51,834 nt of DNA from positions 1 through 51,834 of the forward strand of contig CBDEFQ010000008.1 of the NCBI GenBank assembly GCA_965237485.1, in the 5' to 3' direction. The notes under the pieces were generated by a model, which had not been told where the DNA came from, did no database searches, and saw only the letters and a list, made by a program, of their open reading frames with translations. The DNA comes from JAAELZ01 sp965237485. GTDB taxonomy: Bacteria > Pseudomonadota > Gammaproteobacteria > Arenicellales > Poriferihabitantaceae. This document shows positions 34,734 to 43,284 of this stretch, in pieces (position 1 is the stretch's first letter; each line of letters opens with the position of its first letter). A program made the translations under genes and the position numbers.

Positions 34734-35054
34734 ATCCCGCAAAAATATGCGCCTGAGATTAATCAATTTGCCACCGACTTTCTTAACCCTTATTTGAATT
34801 ATCACCGACCTTGTTTCTTCCCGCAGATCAGCACTAACAACAAAGGAAAACAAGTCAAAACCTATCCATATCGAAACATGATGACGCCTTATGAAAAACT
34901 CAAATCGTTGACCAATGCACAGTCATATCTTAAAACTCACATCTCGTTTACAATGCTTGACGATATCGTTTATCAGATGACTGATAATGAGGCAGCAAAA
35001 CAACTCAATGAGGAAAAAACTAAACTCTTTAAAAACATCTTTGAACAGAAATGA
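34734..35054 (+). pseudogene. C-terminal fragment of an integrase-type transposase
   Basis: From IPQKYAPEINQFATDFLNPY to the stop at 35054 this reads NYHRPCFFPQISTNNKGKQV and MMTPYEKLKSLTNAQSYLK, which I recognise as the end of the rve-type transposase whose N-terminus is at 25953-26351. It begins right after the IS21 no. 2 end. An outer GGTATCATT motif follows at about 35068. The two halves point away from each other and 8.4 kb lie between them. Confidence 0.7.
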
Positions 35055-35095
35055 CAATCAACTTCTCGGTATCATTCCTGTATTGGAATAGACTG

Positions 35096-35170
35096 ACCAG
35101 AATACTCCTAGCTAACCGCTCCGCTTACCTCCCCGCACTAGAAGTACGGGGTTTCTCGCGGAGATTAAGA
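35096..35170. repeat. IS200/IS605-type end hairpin, copy 2
   Basis: Same sequence as 26446-26520, including the preceding ACCAGAATACTCCTAGCTAA. It lies beyond the outer end of the integrase-type fragment, in the same relative position as copy 1. Confidence 0.75.
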
Positions 35171-35178
35171 TAAGAAAG

Positions 35179-35247
35179 ATGCGTGAACGTAAGGATGCTC
35201 TTTTGGAGTTACTCGATAGATACAAGCAGATGCACGAAACTAACTGA
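35179..35247 (+). CDS. Very short frame (22 aa), possibly a gene tail
   Basis: MRERKDALLELLDRYKQMHE then TN and stop. The end (ATGCACGAAACTAACTGA) closely resembles 27325-27341 (ATGAAGCACGAAACTAACTGA). Probably the tail of a duplicated gene. Confidence 0.25.
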   Translation: MRERKDALLELLDRYKQMHETN

Positions 35248-35251
35248 AAGC

Positions 35252-35330
35252 AATATGACCTATATTAAGGTCTTTTTGTTTGACTAAATTCATATTATGA
35301 CCTATAATTAGTACTATATTATGATCTCTT
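35252..35330 (+). promoter_or_regulatory. Operator/promoter region of the stbDE-like module
   Basis: Two TATGACCTATA motifs (35254 and about 35296) and related ATTATGATCTC sit in an AT-rich region ahead of the antitoxin ATG at 35342, with inverted GACC/GGTC halves. Autorepression by the antitoxin is inferred. Confidence 0.5.
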
Positions 35331-35341
35331 AAATAAACACT

Positions 35342-35596
35342 ATGAACACCGTAAATAAAATTTTAGCCGATAATTCCGCTAGTATTTCAGAGTTAAAAAA
35401 AAACCCAATGGCGATAGTTTCTGCCGGTGAAGGTTTCCCGGTGGCGATTCTAAACCATAACCAACCAGCATTTTATTGTGTCCCAGCCGAAGCTTGGGAG
35501 AAAATATTTGATCGCTTAGAAGATATTGAGTTGGCGAGCCTAGCTAATGAACGTATGGGTGGTGAGAGCGTAGAGGTTTCTCTGAATGACTTATAG
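35342..35596 (+). CDS. stbD: StbD/Phd-YefM-type antitoxin
   Basis: The 84-residue protein reads SASISELKKNPMAIVSAGEG then FPVAILNHNQPAFYCVPAEA, the conserved StbD/RelB-like start of the Phd/YefM fold. The C-terminal ELASLANERMGGESVEVSLN should bind the toxin. It overlaps the toxin gene by 11 bases. Neutralises the RelE-type partner and autoregulates. Confidence 0.9.
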   Translation: MNTVNKILADNSASISELKKNPMAIVSAGEGFPVAILNHNQPAFYCVPAEAWEKIFDRLEDIELASLANERMGGESVEVSLNDL

Positions 35597-35870
35597 GCTT
35601 AAGTTTAATAAACAAGCCCTAAAAGAGTGGAAAAAACTTGATAATGATGTTCGTAATCAATTTAAAAATAAACTCCGTGAGCATTTAGATAGCCCAAGAG
35701 TAGAAGCTTCCAAAGTGTCTGGTGCTAGTGATTGCTTTAAAATAAAACTACGCGCTGTCGGGTACAGATTGGTTTATCAGATCATAGAAAAGGATGTGGT
35801 TGTTTTGGTTCTAGCTGTAGGTAAGCGAGAAAAGAACGCTGTTTACAATGCAGCGTTAAAACGATCTTAA
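35586..35870 (+). CDS. stbE: StbE/RelE-type toxin
   Basis: The 94-residue protein has the RelE-fold sequence MTYRLKFNKQALKEWKKLDN, then DCFKIKLRAVGYRLVYQI and VLVLAVGKREKNAVY. The basic residues of the fold (R in GYRLVY, K/R in GKREK) are present. RelE-type toxins cut mRNA on the ribosome. Frame intact, coupled to stbD. Likely an active plasmid-maintenance module. Confidence 0.92.
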   Translation: MTYRLKFNKQALKEWKKLDNDVRNQFKNKLREHLDSPRVEASKVSGASDCFKIKLRAVGYRLVYQIIEKDVVVLVLAVGKREKNAVYNAALKRS

Positions 35871-35944
35871 TGCAACACTTTGACGACTCCCCTAGCTAAA
35901 GCAAGGGGATTCCTAATTCAACACAACGAACCTATGTAGACTAG
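35871..35944 (-). ncRNA. Possible right end/omega-RNA region of the TnpB remnant
   Basis: Directly beyond the tnpB stop lies a hairpin CCCCTAGCTAAAGCAAGGGG (35889-35908), like the right ends of IS605-group elements, where the guide (omega) RNA is made. It may be only a DNA end. Confidence 0.45.
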
Positions 35945-36424
35945 CTACACAGGATTTACAGTTGCTCCAAAGGCTAAAGACGACAAGCCCTGCCGCCTAA
36001 TATTTATGGTTGCATTCACGTCCCGATCTAACTCAGAGTTACATTCGGGACACGTCCACTGCCTTACGGATAGTTCTAGTTTCTCTAGCTTATGTCCGCA
36101 ACACGAACACGTTTTACTAGAGGGGAACCACTGATCTATGCTGACTAACGTGCGACCATACCAAAGCACTTTGTACTCTAGCTAGCGGCTTAATTCGCCC
36201 CAGTTACAGTCGCTAATGGCTTTGGATAGCTTTCGGTTCTTCACCATGTTTTTTACCTTTAAGGGCTCAGTGCTGATCACTTGGTTTTCGTTTATCAGCT
36301 TGGTTGTGAGCTTATGGGTAAAATCTTGTCGGCAACCCGCGATCTTGGCGTGTGTTTTCGCTACTTTGTGTTTTTCGGGTTGCCTGATTCCCAGCCAGAA
36401 TCAGTAACGACTACGGATTTAATG
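35945..36424 (-). pseudogene. tnpB: TnpB remnant (IS605-type RNA-guided nuclease family)
   Basis: Reading the minus strand from 36424: VVTDSGWESGNPK, then KVAKTHAKIAGCRQDFTHKL, MVKNRKLSKAISDCNWGELS, a TAG stop, LEYKVLWYGRTLVSIDQWFP, the zinc-ribbon cysteines CSCCGHKLE and CPECNSE, and the RuvC-III aspartate in LDRDVNATINI. The N-terminus is removed by IS256, an internal helical part is deleted, and the stop replaces a usual glutamine codon. The RuvC-II acidic site reads VISTEPL instead of VIxxEDL. Confidence 0.85.
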
Positions 36425-37530
36425 GATTACGCAACATTGGGTATGGACTTTTTGTCTAGCAAAGTTGACTCATTGTCGTTCCACACGATATATCGATGAT
36501 TAGCATTAGCCCATTCGTCGTCAATTTCAATCAGAATGGCACTGACTAATCGTAACCAAGCCTCTCGGTTAGGAAAGACTCTGACCAAGCGGGTTCGCCG
36601 CTTAAGTTCTTGTTGAACCGTCCGTTCAATGCGGTTGGAGGTTCGCATTTTCTTTTGGTGTCTATCTGGCAAGGCAAACACATTTAACCCTTCAGGCACA
36701 TTGTTTTCTAGCCACTGCGCCAAGTGAGCATGCTTTTCCTGGTACTGGCTCACAAGGACTTTTAGATTAGCCTGAGCAGCTGCCCTATTGGGTGCATTCC
36801 AAACACTACGCAGCTCACCACCAATGCGCTGCTTGATCTTGTGATTGGGGGCATGATGCATTGCATTCTGCGCCAGATGAAACTGGCAACGCTGCCAAGG
36901 TATACCTGGGAACACTGCCTTTCTAGCGGCTTTTAAGCCACGGTGATCATCACTGACAATAAACTCAATACCATGTATGCCCCGGTCAACCAAGCCTTTG
37001 AGGAGCTCTCGCCAGTTAACCTCGGCTTCATTAAGCGCCATTGCCGTTCCTAATACGCAACGCCGTCCACAAGGCAATACACCCACCGCACTCAACACCG
37101 CCATATCAATCACTTGGTGGCCCTCACCCACCTTTTCATAACGCGCATCAAGGATTAGGTAAGAGACTTTACCCAAAGGACGATCACGCCAGACTTTTAA
37201 CGCCTCATCCATGCTCTGGTTAGCCCGTGAGACCGGTGTAGAGGAGATGCTTTCAATACCCATGCTCTGCATGACTTTTTCGACTCGGCGCGTGCTAACG
37301 CCCGTCACGTACATTTCAGCAACGGTCAGCATCATCGCACGTTGGCTGCGTAAGCCGCGTTCTAGCGATTGAGGGTAAAAAGGTTCATCAACGTGTTGAG
37401 CGGTCTTTGGGATACGCAGATTGAGCGTACCGATACGCTTATCTTGGTAGCCATGGGCAAACCCTAGCCGGTCTTGACTATGCTCATAGTGTGATGCGCC
37501 TGGAAACGGCTCTCTTTCAATCTTAACCAA
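36425..37530 (-). mobile_element. IS256-family element B, copy 1 (5'-truncated)
   Basis: The right end starts GATTACGCAACATTGGGTAT at 36425. The other end is lost at about 37530, where GGGGTC-type palindromic repeats begin. It is nearly identical to 43285-44677 apart from a 12-bp deletion after AAGCGTATCG. Confidence 0.88.
36427..37530 (-). pseudogene. IS256-family transposase B, truncated copy
   Basis: The frame contains IEREPFPGASHYEHSQDR, the catalytic LILDARYEKV, IEFIVSDDHRGLKAARKAVF, the RCQFHLAQNAMHH signature and SNRIERTVQQELKRRTRLVR. The N-terminus is replaced by residues from the palindromic repeat region (LKGSDPFWTPFGPLL), and four residues are deleted after QDKRI. It lacks the N-terminal ~40 residues of the other copy and is very likely inactive. 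Confidence 0.85.
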
Positions 37531-37580
37531 AAGGGGTCCAAAAGGGGTCCAAAAGGGGTCAGACCCCTTTAAAGTTTTCC
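37530..37580. repeat. GGGGTCWGACCCC palindromic repeat, tandem cluster
   Basis: AAAAGGGGTCC occurs twice, followed by AAAAGGGGTCAGACCCCTTT and AAAGTT. It sits exactly at the truncation point of the IS256 copy. The same palindrome recurs about ten times to 50985. Confidence 0.85.
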
Positions 37581-37780
37581 CAAGAGGGATGAAGCTCGGC
37601 AAACGTTGTAGACACCCCGTTAACAAGTTTGTCTTTGCGTTTGTTGAAGTCTTCTTTTGATTTGTAAATTCTTGTGGTCATAATTTATACCTCTTTTTTG
37701 TTGGAAAAGTATTAAGGTTGTAAGCTTCTGATGGCACAGGTGCAGGTGTGGGATGTGATACAGCTCTTAACCAAAAGGGG
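37581..37780. other. Short unassigned spacer
   Basis: Between two palindromic repeats. A minus-strand ATG at about 37680 (MTTRIYKSKEDFNKRKDKLV) opens a small frame that ends in the repeat near 37570; its opening looks like the N-terminus of a real, now truncated, gene. Confidence 0.35.
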
Positions 37781-37800
37781 TCAGACCCCTTTAAAGTTAA
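37766..37800. repeat. GGGGTCWGACCCC palindromic repeat
   Basis: AAAAGGGGTCAGACCCCTTT followed by AAAGTTAAAGTT. It forms the end of the glycosyltransferase frame. Confidence 0.85.
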
Positions 37801-38629
37801 AGTTGTGGTATTTAGTAGATAAAACTAGCGCATCATGTCGGGTATCATTCTTCCTCTCCATGTATGCTTTGTTGAAGTACGTAGGGTAATGTAAAACCCT
37901 AAATTCGCGATCCTGGACAGTGACTAAAACGCCTACTGCTCTTGTGAAAAAATCAGCGTGGTCTAGCCTTTTTAAATTTTCATCCCATCCCACTAAACGA
38001 ATTTTCTCTGTTCTTCCAATATAAAAGTTAGGCACTTTTAAATGCACCCTAAAGCGATCAATATAAGTACTTGGCTCAATAAGTGGGGCTTTATCTGTGG
38101 GAAATACGGGAGTTTGAGTGTAATCATGAACAATTCGTAGTGGTAGGTATATAACTTCGCCAGCTAATATATCTACCTCTAAATTTCTCTCCATGCTATC
38201 AAGCACATTGAGTAAACTGGTGCTCCTGTTAAACACAAAATCGTCATCCAAACAAAGTAGATACTTTGTGTCTACGGCTTTTAGTCCAGCGTTTCTGCCA
38301 GCTGAAACACCGCTGTCATAAGAGAGAACTATGGTTTCAACACCCTCTAGTTTCGATGGATGTTTGCTATCATCTACGACAATAATTTTTAAATCTGGAT
38401 ATAACCGTTTGATGCTCTTAACGAGCTTCTTTAATTTATTTGGGCGCTCGAAAGTTTTAATAATGGCCGTGATGGCCTTCAACCTTTCATCTCGACATGG
38501 GCGGCTAATAATGAAATCTAATGCTCGTTCTATCAGGAGTTCCGTATTTACCAACACCTCATAGCCAATGGCCACGATGTGTTTAAATTTGCCAGTTCTT
38601 GCTCTTTTAAGTTTGTTTATTAAATCCAA
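37781..38629 (-). CDS. Family-2 glycosyltransferase, 3' end formed by a repeat
   Basis: The 282-residue protein has the GT-A start ITAIIKTFERPNKLKKLVKS, a Rossmann strand LKIIVVDDSKHPS, the nucleotide-sugar site SAGRNAGLKAVDTKYLLCLD, and the metal-binding DDDF. A later DENLKRLDHADFFTRA could hold the acceptor base. The last residues (NFKGV) derive from the palindromic repeat, so the natural C-terminus may be missing. Substrate unknown; a role in surface polysaccharide is only a family guess. The gene is out of place among plasmid functions. Confidence 0.75.
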   Translation of the reverse strand: MDLINKLKRARTGKFKHIVAIGYEVLVNTELLIERALDFIISRPCRDERLKAITAIIKTFERPNKLKKLVKSIKRLYPDLKIIVVDDSKHPSKLEGVETIVLSYDSGVSAGRNAGLKAVDTKYLLCLDDDFVFNRSTSLLNVLDSMERNLEVDILAGEVIYLPLRIVHDYTQTPVFPTDKAPLIEPSTYIDRFRVHLKVPNFYIGRTEKIRLVGWDENLKRLDHADFFTRAVGVLVTVQDREFRVLHYPTYFNKAYMERKNDTRHDALVLSTKYHNFNFKGV

Positions 38630-38766
38630 TACTCAGCTCTCTCATAAAATTTTATGGAAGTATACATCGGATATTACGACTGGTTACCTGGGACGGTGAT
38701 AGCTATTTTCTTAGATGGTTTATCCAAGTAATAAGTGCGGGTGTTTTTAAGTCTGCAATCTGCTCA

Positions 38767-38829
38767 TCTTAATCTCCGCGAGAAACCCCGTACTTCTAGT
38801 GCGGGGAGGTAAGCGGAGCGGTTAGCTAG
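38767..38829. repeat. IS200/IS605-type end hairpin, copy 3 (inverted)
   Basis: Complement of the copies at 26446 and 35096. It is adjacent to the IS3 element's end. Confidence 0.75.
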
Positions 38830-38859
38830 CGGCAATTTTCAGGGTAGTTGCACATTTTC

Positions 38860-39927
38860 CTACGCAGCCAATAATACTTCTTTTTGTGGGTTTAGCGCAA
38901 CCGCACCACAAGGCCGCCAATTTCGGGTTTGGCCAGACCACCGATTAGGTTTTGCTGCTTTAGCTTCCTGATAAACAACTTCTCGTTTTGCTAATAGGGC
39001 ACTATCTTCACCGCGATAACGCTGGCCAGGTGTAACGTAGCGTATAGCACTGTGACGATGTTCTTCGTTATACCATTGCATAAACTTACCCACCCATTGG
39101 CGGGCGGCCTCTAAGCTATCGAAGCCTTGAGAAGGCCACGCAGGGCAATACTTTACCGTTCTAAACATGGATTCAATATAAGCGTTGTCATTGCTTACTC
39201 TTGGCCTTGAGTAAGAGGGCTTTATTCCTAATGCTTCTAACTTCGCTCTCATTGTGAACGATTTCATTGGGCTGCCATTATCACTGTGTAAGACGGGCAT
39301 GCCATCGCAGCTGGCCACTTTTAGAGCCGCCTGAGACATCAACTGCGCACCTAATTCACCGCTTTCAACAGGATGTACTTCCCAGTGAACGCCATAGCGA
39401 CTGTAAAGGTCTTCTACCATGTACAGGTAATAATGCTTGCCAATAGTACGCGTCGCCAAATAGGTGATATCCCACATCCACACAGCATTAGGTTTTAGTG
39501 CTATATGAGTATCGGGTGTTCGGGACTGCTTTTGTTTGGCGCGGCCGCGGTGCTTCAATTGCCCATGCGCCTTGAGAACTCGATAAAAGCTAGACTCGCT
39601 GGCCACATAAATACCTTTGTCAGCCAACTGCGGTACTATTTGCGACGGCGGCAAATGATTGTATGCCGATTCATTACATATCGATAAAATGTGTTGCTGC
39701 TCTTGCTCGCTTAGTTTATTGCCAGGGACTGGCTTTTCTACCAAAGGACGTTGATCACTGCGGATACTATCTTCTCCTTTTGGCTTCCAACGTCTAAGCG
39801 TAGACTCGGCAAGGCCAACCAACTCACAAGCACTTGAACGCTTTGAACCTGCGTCTACTGCTTCATTAACATCATTGATTACTTTAATGCGCGTCTGAGT
39901 CGTAATCATACTTCCTCGTCCTCCCAA
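38860..39927 (-). CDS. IS3-family transposase OrfB (DDE integrase)
   Basis: The frame holds the catalytic triad: NAVWMWDITYLATR (D), PVLHSDNGSPMKS (D) and VSNDNAYIESMFRTVKY (E), with a C-terminal HSAIRYVTPGQRY segment as in IS2/IS3-type OrfB. It overlaps orfA by 22 bases, so expression may need a programmed -1 frameshift or coupling. About 350 residues, complete. Confidence 0.92.
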   Translation of the reverse strand: MGGRGSMITTQTRIKVINDVNEAVDAGSKRSSACELVGLAESTLRRWKPKGEDSIRSDQRPLVEKPVPGNKLSEQEQQHILSICNESAYNHLPPSQIVPQLADKGIYVASESSFYRVLKAHGQLKHRGRAKQKQSRTPDTHIALKPNAVWMWDITYLATRTIGKHYYLYMVEDLYSRYGVHWEVHPVESGELGAQLMSQAALKVASCDGMPVLHSDNGSPMKSFTMRAKLEALGIKPSYSRPRVSNDNAYIESMFRTVKYCPAWPSQGFDSLEAARQWVGKFMQWYNEEHRHSAIRYVTPGQRYRGEDSALLAKREVVYQEAKAAKPNRWSGQTRNWRPCGAVALNPQKEVLLAA

Positions 39928-40397
39928 AGCGCCTGAAACTTTTTTTGTAATACTAATAATGCGGCCGTTTCAGCCAAGGCTTTATCTTTGCCGCGCAGCT
40001 GGGTTTCTAGCTTCTTCTTGTCTTTTTTTAACGCACGTATTTCATCGCGCGCAACTTTAGGGCTAATGAGAGCCTCATCAACACCATTAATACAAGCTTC
40101 TCGCCATTGCGTTATTTGAGTAGGGTATAGGCCTTTCTCTCGGCAATACGCAGATAATTCTTGTTCATTCATCGCAGCAGTTTCAAGAACTACGGTGAAC
40201 TTAGTTTGGCAATCCCACTGATTAGATGAATCACTATTAGGCATTAAAACTCCTGATCGTCTGGCTTTATTTCGCCAATCATACAAGGTTTGAACACTGA
40301 TTCCTTCTTCTCTAGATATTTCTGCGAAGGACTGACTATTTGATGATAATAATTTAGATAAAACAGCTTCTCTTCGTTCTACGCTATATTTCGGCAT
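39906..40397 (-). CDS. IS3-family OrfA (HTH and leucine-zipper protein)
   Basis: The 163-residue protein starts MPKYSVERREAVLSKLLSSN and contains a Tnp_1-type HTH (SREEGISVQTLYDWRNKARR), a second HTH-like part and a C-terminal coiled coil (RALKKDKKKLETQLRGKDKA). It binds the IS ends and regulates or forms a fusion with OrfB. Frame complete. Confidence 0.9.
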   Translation of the reverse strand: MPKYSVERREAVLSKLLSSNSQSFAEISREEGISVQTLYDWRNKARRSGVLMPNSDSSNQWDCQTKFTVVLETAAMNEQELSAYCREKGLYPTQITQWREACINGVDEALISPKVARDEIRALKKDKKKLETQLRGKDKALAETAALLVLQKKFQALWEDEEV

Positions 40398-40456
40398 GAG
40401 TATTTCTCCGCCGCCCCTTGTGAATTAAAATGTGTGCAACTACCCTGACGTCTGGG

Positions 40457-40498
40457 GCTCTATCTAATATAAAAGTCCATACCTGAAGTTACAGTATC
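40457..40498 (-). repeat. Solo left end of IS256 element B
   Basis: About 42 bp identical to 43285-43326 in the opposite orientation (CTCTATCTAATATAAAAGTC, CATACCTGAAG, TTACAGTATC). The rest of the IS is gone, replaced by the IS3 element. Confidence 0.85.
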
Positions 40499-40663
40499 AA
40501 ATCCAGACGCCAAAAAAACACGTATTAGAACAACAATCACTCCAATAATCGATGCAATTACCATCAATATATTCCATAATATTGGGCGTAGTGCTATTAG
40601 TATCACAATAGCCGCAAGCCCGGGCAAGATCTCAAAGAAAATTAATTTTATGAATTCCATCAT
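40460..40663 (-). CDS. Small membrane protein, 3' end from an IS remnant
   Basis: The 67-residue frame starts MMEFIKLIFFEILPGLAAIV and contains about two hydrophobic helices (ILIALRPILWNILMVIASII). The last residues (TVTSGMDFYIR) are encoded by the IS256 end, so the gene is truncated. It overlaps the preceding frame's stop. Function unknown. Confidence 0.45.
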   Translation of the reverse strand: MMEFIKLIFFEILPGLAAIVILIALRPILWNILMVIASIIGVIVVLIRVFLASGFDTVTSGMDFYIR

Positions 40664-40838
40664 GCTGTATGTTCTTGGTCGGTTTCAATTGCTCCATAGC
40701 CTTTGAGAAAGCTTAGGGATTCGTCCCTGAGCTGCAACACGCTCTCAATGCCTTCCGCTAGCTTTCGGAGATATATTTCGTCTGGTATTACGCGCATTGT
40801 TTCCGACGGCCGATCTGGGTGGAAAAACAGAATGTAAT
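40660..40838 (-). pseudogene. C-terminal fragment of a phage YqaJ-type exonuclease-like gene
   Basis: Reverse frame: YILFFHPDRPSETMRVIPDE, then IYLRKLAEGIESVLQLRDES, ending ETDQEHTA at 40660-40662. The FFHPDR...MRVxPDE pattern recalls the end of YqaJ/lambda-exonuclease-like phage recombination nucleases. It is cut at about 40838 by a GGGGTC palindrome. Confidence 0.45.
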
Positions 40839-40844
40839 CAAAAG

Positions 40845-42438
40845 GGGTCAGACCCGAATGGCACTGACTTAAGGAATATATGGTTATGAATCAATGATAT
40901 ATATGCCATTGTGTTTTTAGATAAGGCTACTTTGCTTTCTTAGGGTGGCCATTCTTTAAGATATTTTGCCTTGCTTCATCTCTAGTTATAACCAGAAGCG
41001 CTATTGGTTTCGGTCTTCGCTTAACTGCACGTGGCTCTACTCTGCCTGAACGATTCCCCACTCGATTTTGTGCAATTAAGATCAACAAGCCATTGAAGTA
41101 GGATTGATCATTCCTATCTCTATTGGATTGTTGCCAAGCAATCCATAGCTGTACGGTATGTTTAAAGCTAATCTGGCGCGGGTTTATTTTTGAAAGTACC
41201 GCTGATTGCACCATCAGCATCCTAATCAAGTTATATGCCAGTAGGTAAACCCATATTTCCTTTTGTACCATCTCTGGGGTTTTACAACTGACCATTTCCA
41301 TACCTAGCGTAGTCTTGATATTTCTTAAGTCAAGCTCCACATGCCAACGCTCACGATACAACTTTTTAAGTTCATCTTTGCTGGTTTGCTTATGACAAAG
41401 TAATGTAGTGACAAGTATTTTCCCACCCGTTCGACACTCTCGAACTTGTATTGAGTTTGGAGCTTGGGCATATTGTGCATCACTCATCCAGAAGGGCTGC
41501 TTTTTTGGCTTTGTTATTTCGATGATATGGCCTTTCGTTCCAAGGCGTGTACCTTTCCTAAAGTCGGCAGTGAGCTGCCGGGAACCATGCTGTTCAAACA
41601 CCGCATCTATCCCCTTTTCGCGTAACGTACAGAACAGGAAGTAAGTAGCATAAAAGGCATCGCCTAATAAAATATCACCACTATCTAACTTATCTAATGT
41701 CGAACGCAGAAGGGTTTGCTCATCATTACCTTTCCCCTTAACTGCCGACATTGCCATATCCAGTAGTGCTCCACTGCCTAAGCAAATTAGGCCTACTAAT
41801 CGACAGATAGGAAAGCCCAACCCCGTCTTTTGGCTGCTCAGTTGTGGGTAAGCCTCTTGATTCTCAGCTGTGTCTGGCATCACTATGGTTGTGCCATCAA
41901 CTAAACGTACGGGGCGATTTCGCCACCTCCACTGCGAGCTAGTACTACTGCTGATTAGCTTACCAGTGTAACGACAAAGAGTAGAAACCATCGAGAGGGG
42001 CAGGCGTTTCCGGGATCGGCAGTATCCACCTGTATCTGTGCTACACAGGGGCAACGAACTTAATAGCCTGTCGGTTGCTGTTTGGTTAACTATATTCTGG
42101 CAAGACCGATCAGCACTCATTGCTTGAGCCAAAAACATAGACAGTGTTTCAGTAGGAGGGAATAACCGCTCCCGATGATCAGGCAGCAATGCTTCGACCT
42201 GATTAAACAGCGTATCTTGCGTTAGAAGATTGAAGAACTGAGTAGAATTACTTGTTTTAGTGAGCTGTGCGACACGTTTTTGTTGATATGTTTTGTAGGC
42301 TTGAGCAGGATGCATTAAGAGTTGGTTATTGACCGGTGCGATCTGTTTTAGTCAACTAAATCATACCTCTTTAACCAACTCTTTTTGCAGCTATTTCAAT
42401 GGCTTAATGCTTAAGTCAGTGCCATTCGGGTCAGACCC
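40845..42438 (-). mobile_element. IS4-family element with 11-bp target duplication in a palindromic repeat
   Basis: The element is 40856-42427 (1572 bp), ends GAATGGCACTGACTTAAG and its complement. It is flanked by GGGTCAGACCC at 40845-40855 and 42428-42438, an 11-bp duplication as usual for IS4. The target is the core of the palindromic repeat family. Confidence 0.92.
40927..42315 (-). CDS. IS4-family transposase
   Basis: The 462-residue protein has catalytic motifs RLVDGTTIVMPDT (first D), DILLGDAFYATYFL (second D) and the YREK-like YRERWHVELDLRNIKTTLGM (E). The length and the arrangement fit the IS4 group. The frame is intact, and the clean target duplication suggests recent activity. Confidence 0.93.
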   Translation of the reverse strand: MHPAQAYKTYQQKRVAQLTKTSNSTQFFNLLTQDTLFNQVEALLPDHRERLFPPTETLSMFLAQAMSADRSCQNIVNQTATDRLLSSLPLCSTDTGGYCRSRKRLPLSMVSTLCRYTGKLISSSTSSQWRWRNRPVRLVDGTTIVMPDTAENQEAYPQLSSQKTGLGFPICRLVGLICLGSGALLDMAMSAVKGKGNDEQTLLRSTLDKLDSGDILLGDAFYATYFLFCTLREKGIDAVFEQHGSRQLTADFRKGTRLGTKGHIIEITKPKKQPFWMSDAQYAQAPNSIQVRECRTGGKILVTTLLCHKQTSKDELKKLYRERWHVELDLRNIKTTLGMEMVSCKTPEMVQKEIWVYLLAYNLIRMLMVQSAVLSKINPRQISFKHTVQLWIAWQQSNRDRNDQSYFNGLLILIAQNRVGNRSGRVEPRAVKRRPKPIALLVITRDEARQNILKNGHPKKAK

Positions 42439-42530
42439 CTTTAAAGTTATCCGCAAATCACAACACAAGGGGGTTAACAAAGTGAACACTTTTGGTCTTA
42501 AAGGGGTCTGACCCCTTTTGTGATTAATAA
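42439..42530. repeat. Partial CRISPR-like repeat followed by a GGGGTCWGACCCC palindrome
   Basis: ATCCGCAAATCACAAC at about 42449-42464 is the complement of the first half of the 36-bp repeat at 50 kb. Forty bases on, AAAGGGGTCTGACCCCTTTT (about 42495-42515) forms a terminator-like hairpin. Confidence 0.7.
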
Positions 42531-42531
42531 A

Positions 42532-43284
42532 CTACTCAATAAAATATTTCGCTTGTTTTTCATAATCGAGTTTCCATTTTGGGATTAAATTTATAATACC
42601 TGAAGGCATTTGTTTAAGCTTAGCGAGAGCTCTATGTTGAGCTAAAATAATAGATTCGGCATTTTCACTGCCTATAGAGCTTAGATGGTAGCTGTTTGTG
42701 CCTGCCCATCTGTACAAGTAAAAATTCTTGTCTGGTGAAACTACTGTACTGATTTCTTCATTTAATATTGTTCTTACTTTGGAATCAAAGTCTTGATCTT
42801 GTCCTGAACCCATCACGCTATAAAGCGTTTTATTGAAAAGGTCTCTGGTATAACAACACTGAGCATGGAAGTTATTTCTTTCTATTCTATCAATCACACC
42901 ATTATTCCAAAAAAAAGCACTAGCGGGTTTGTAATATTCAGCCTTATTTTCTATTAAGGAATTGACTGATTGAGAGACTCTAAATGATAAATGGATATCG
43001 TCATCATCCCAGGGAAACAAGATATCACCTTTAGATAACGCTGCGACCATATTCCTTTTTTCCCCTAGAGTATTAACTTTATTTGGCAGGTTGATTACAG
43101 ACACCTCTGGATGATCAATAGCTAATGTTTACATGTTAAAATCATTTAGTATGATCAGCTCTTTTTCTCCTTGATAGTCTTGATTTAGAAAAGACTGTAT
43201 GGCTTCTTCCAACAATGTGGGGCGCGCAAACGTCACACATAAGCAACTAATGAGAGGCAAGTTTTTTGAAGAGATACTTTTCAT
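42532..43284 (-). pseudogene. Second family-2 glycosyltransferase, interrupted by a stop codon
   Basis: From the ATG at 43284 the minus strand reads MKSISSKNLPLISCLCVTFA, RPTLLEEAIQSFLNQDYQGE and KELIILNDFNM, then TAA (about 43131-43133), then TLAIDHPEVSVINLPNKV and the metal site DILFPWDDDDIHLSFRVSQS to the stop at 42532. This is a GT-A glycosyltransferase; the TAA probably replaced a CAA. The start codon abuts the IS256 end (43285), so the native promoter is separated. Substrate unknown. Confidence 0.75.

Larger units (their letters stand above)
38839..40448 (-). mobile_element. IS3-family element
   Basis: The ends TCAGGGTAGTTGCACA (38839) and its complement TGTGCAACTACCCTGA (ending 40448) define a 1610-bp element. 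It contains orfA and orfB with an overlap. I see no clear flanking duplication: TTTC-side left against CGTC right, so flanks may have rearranged. Confidence 0.85.
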
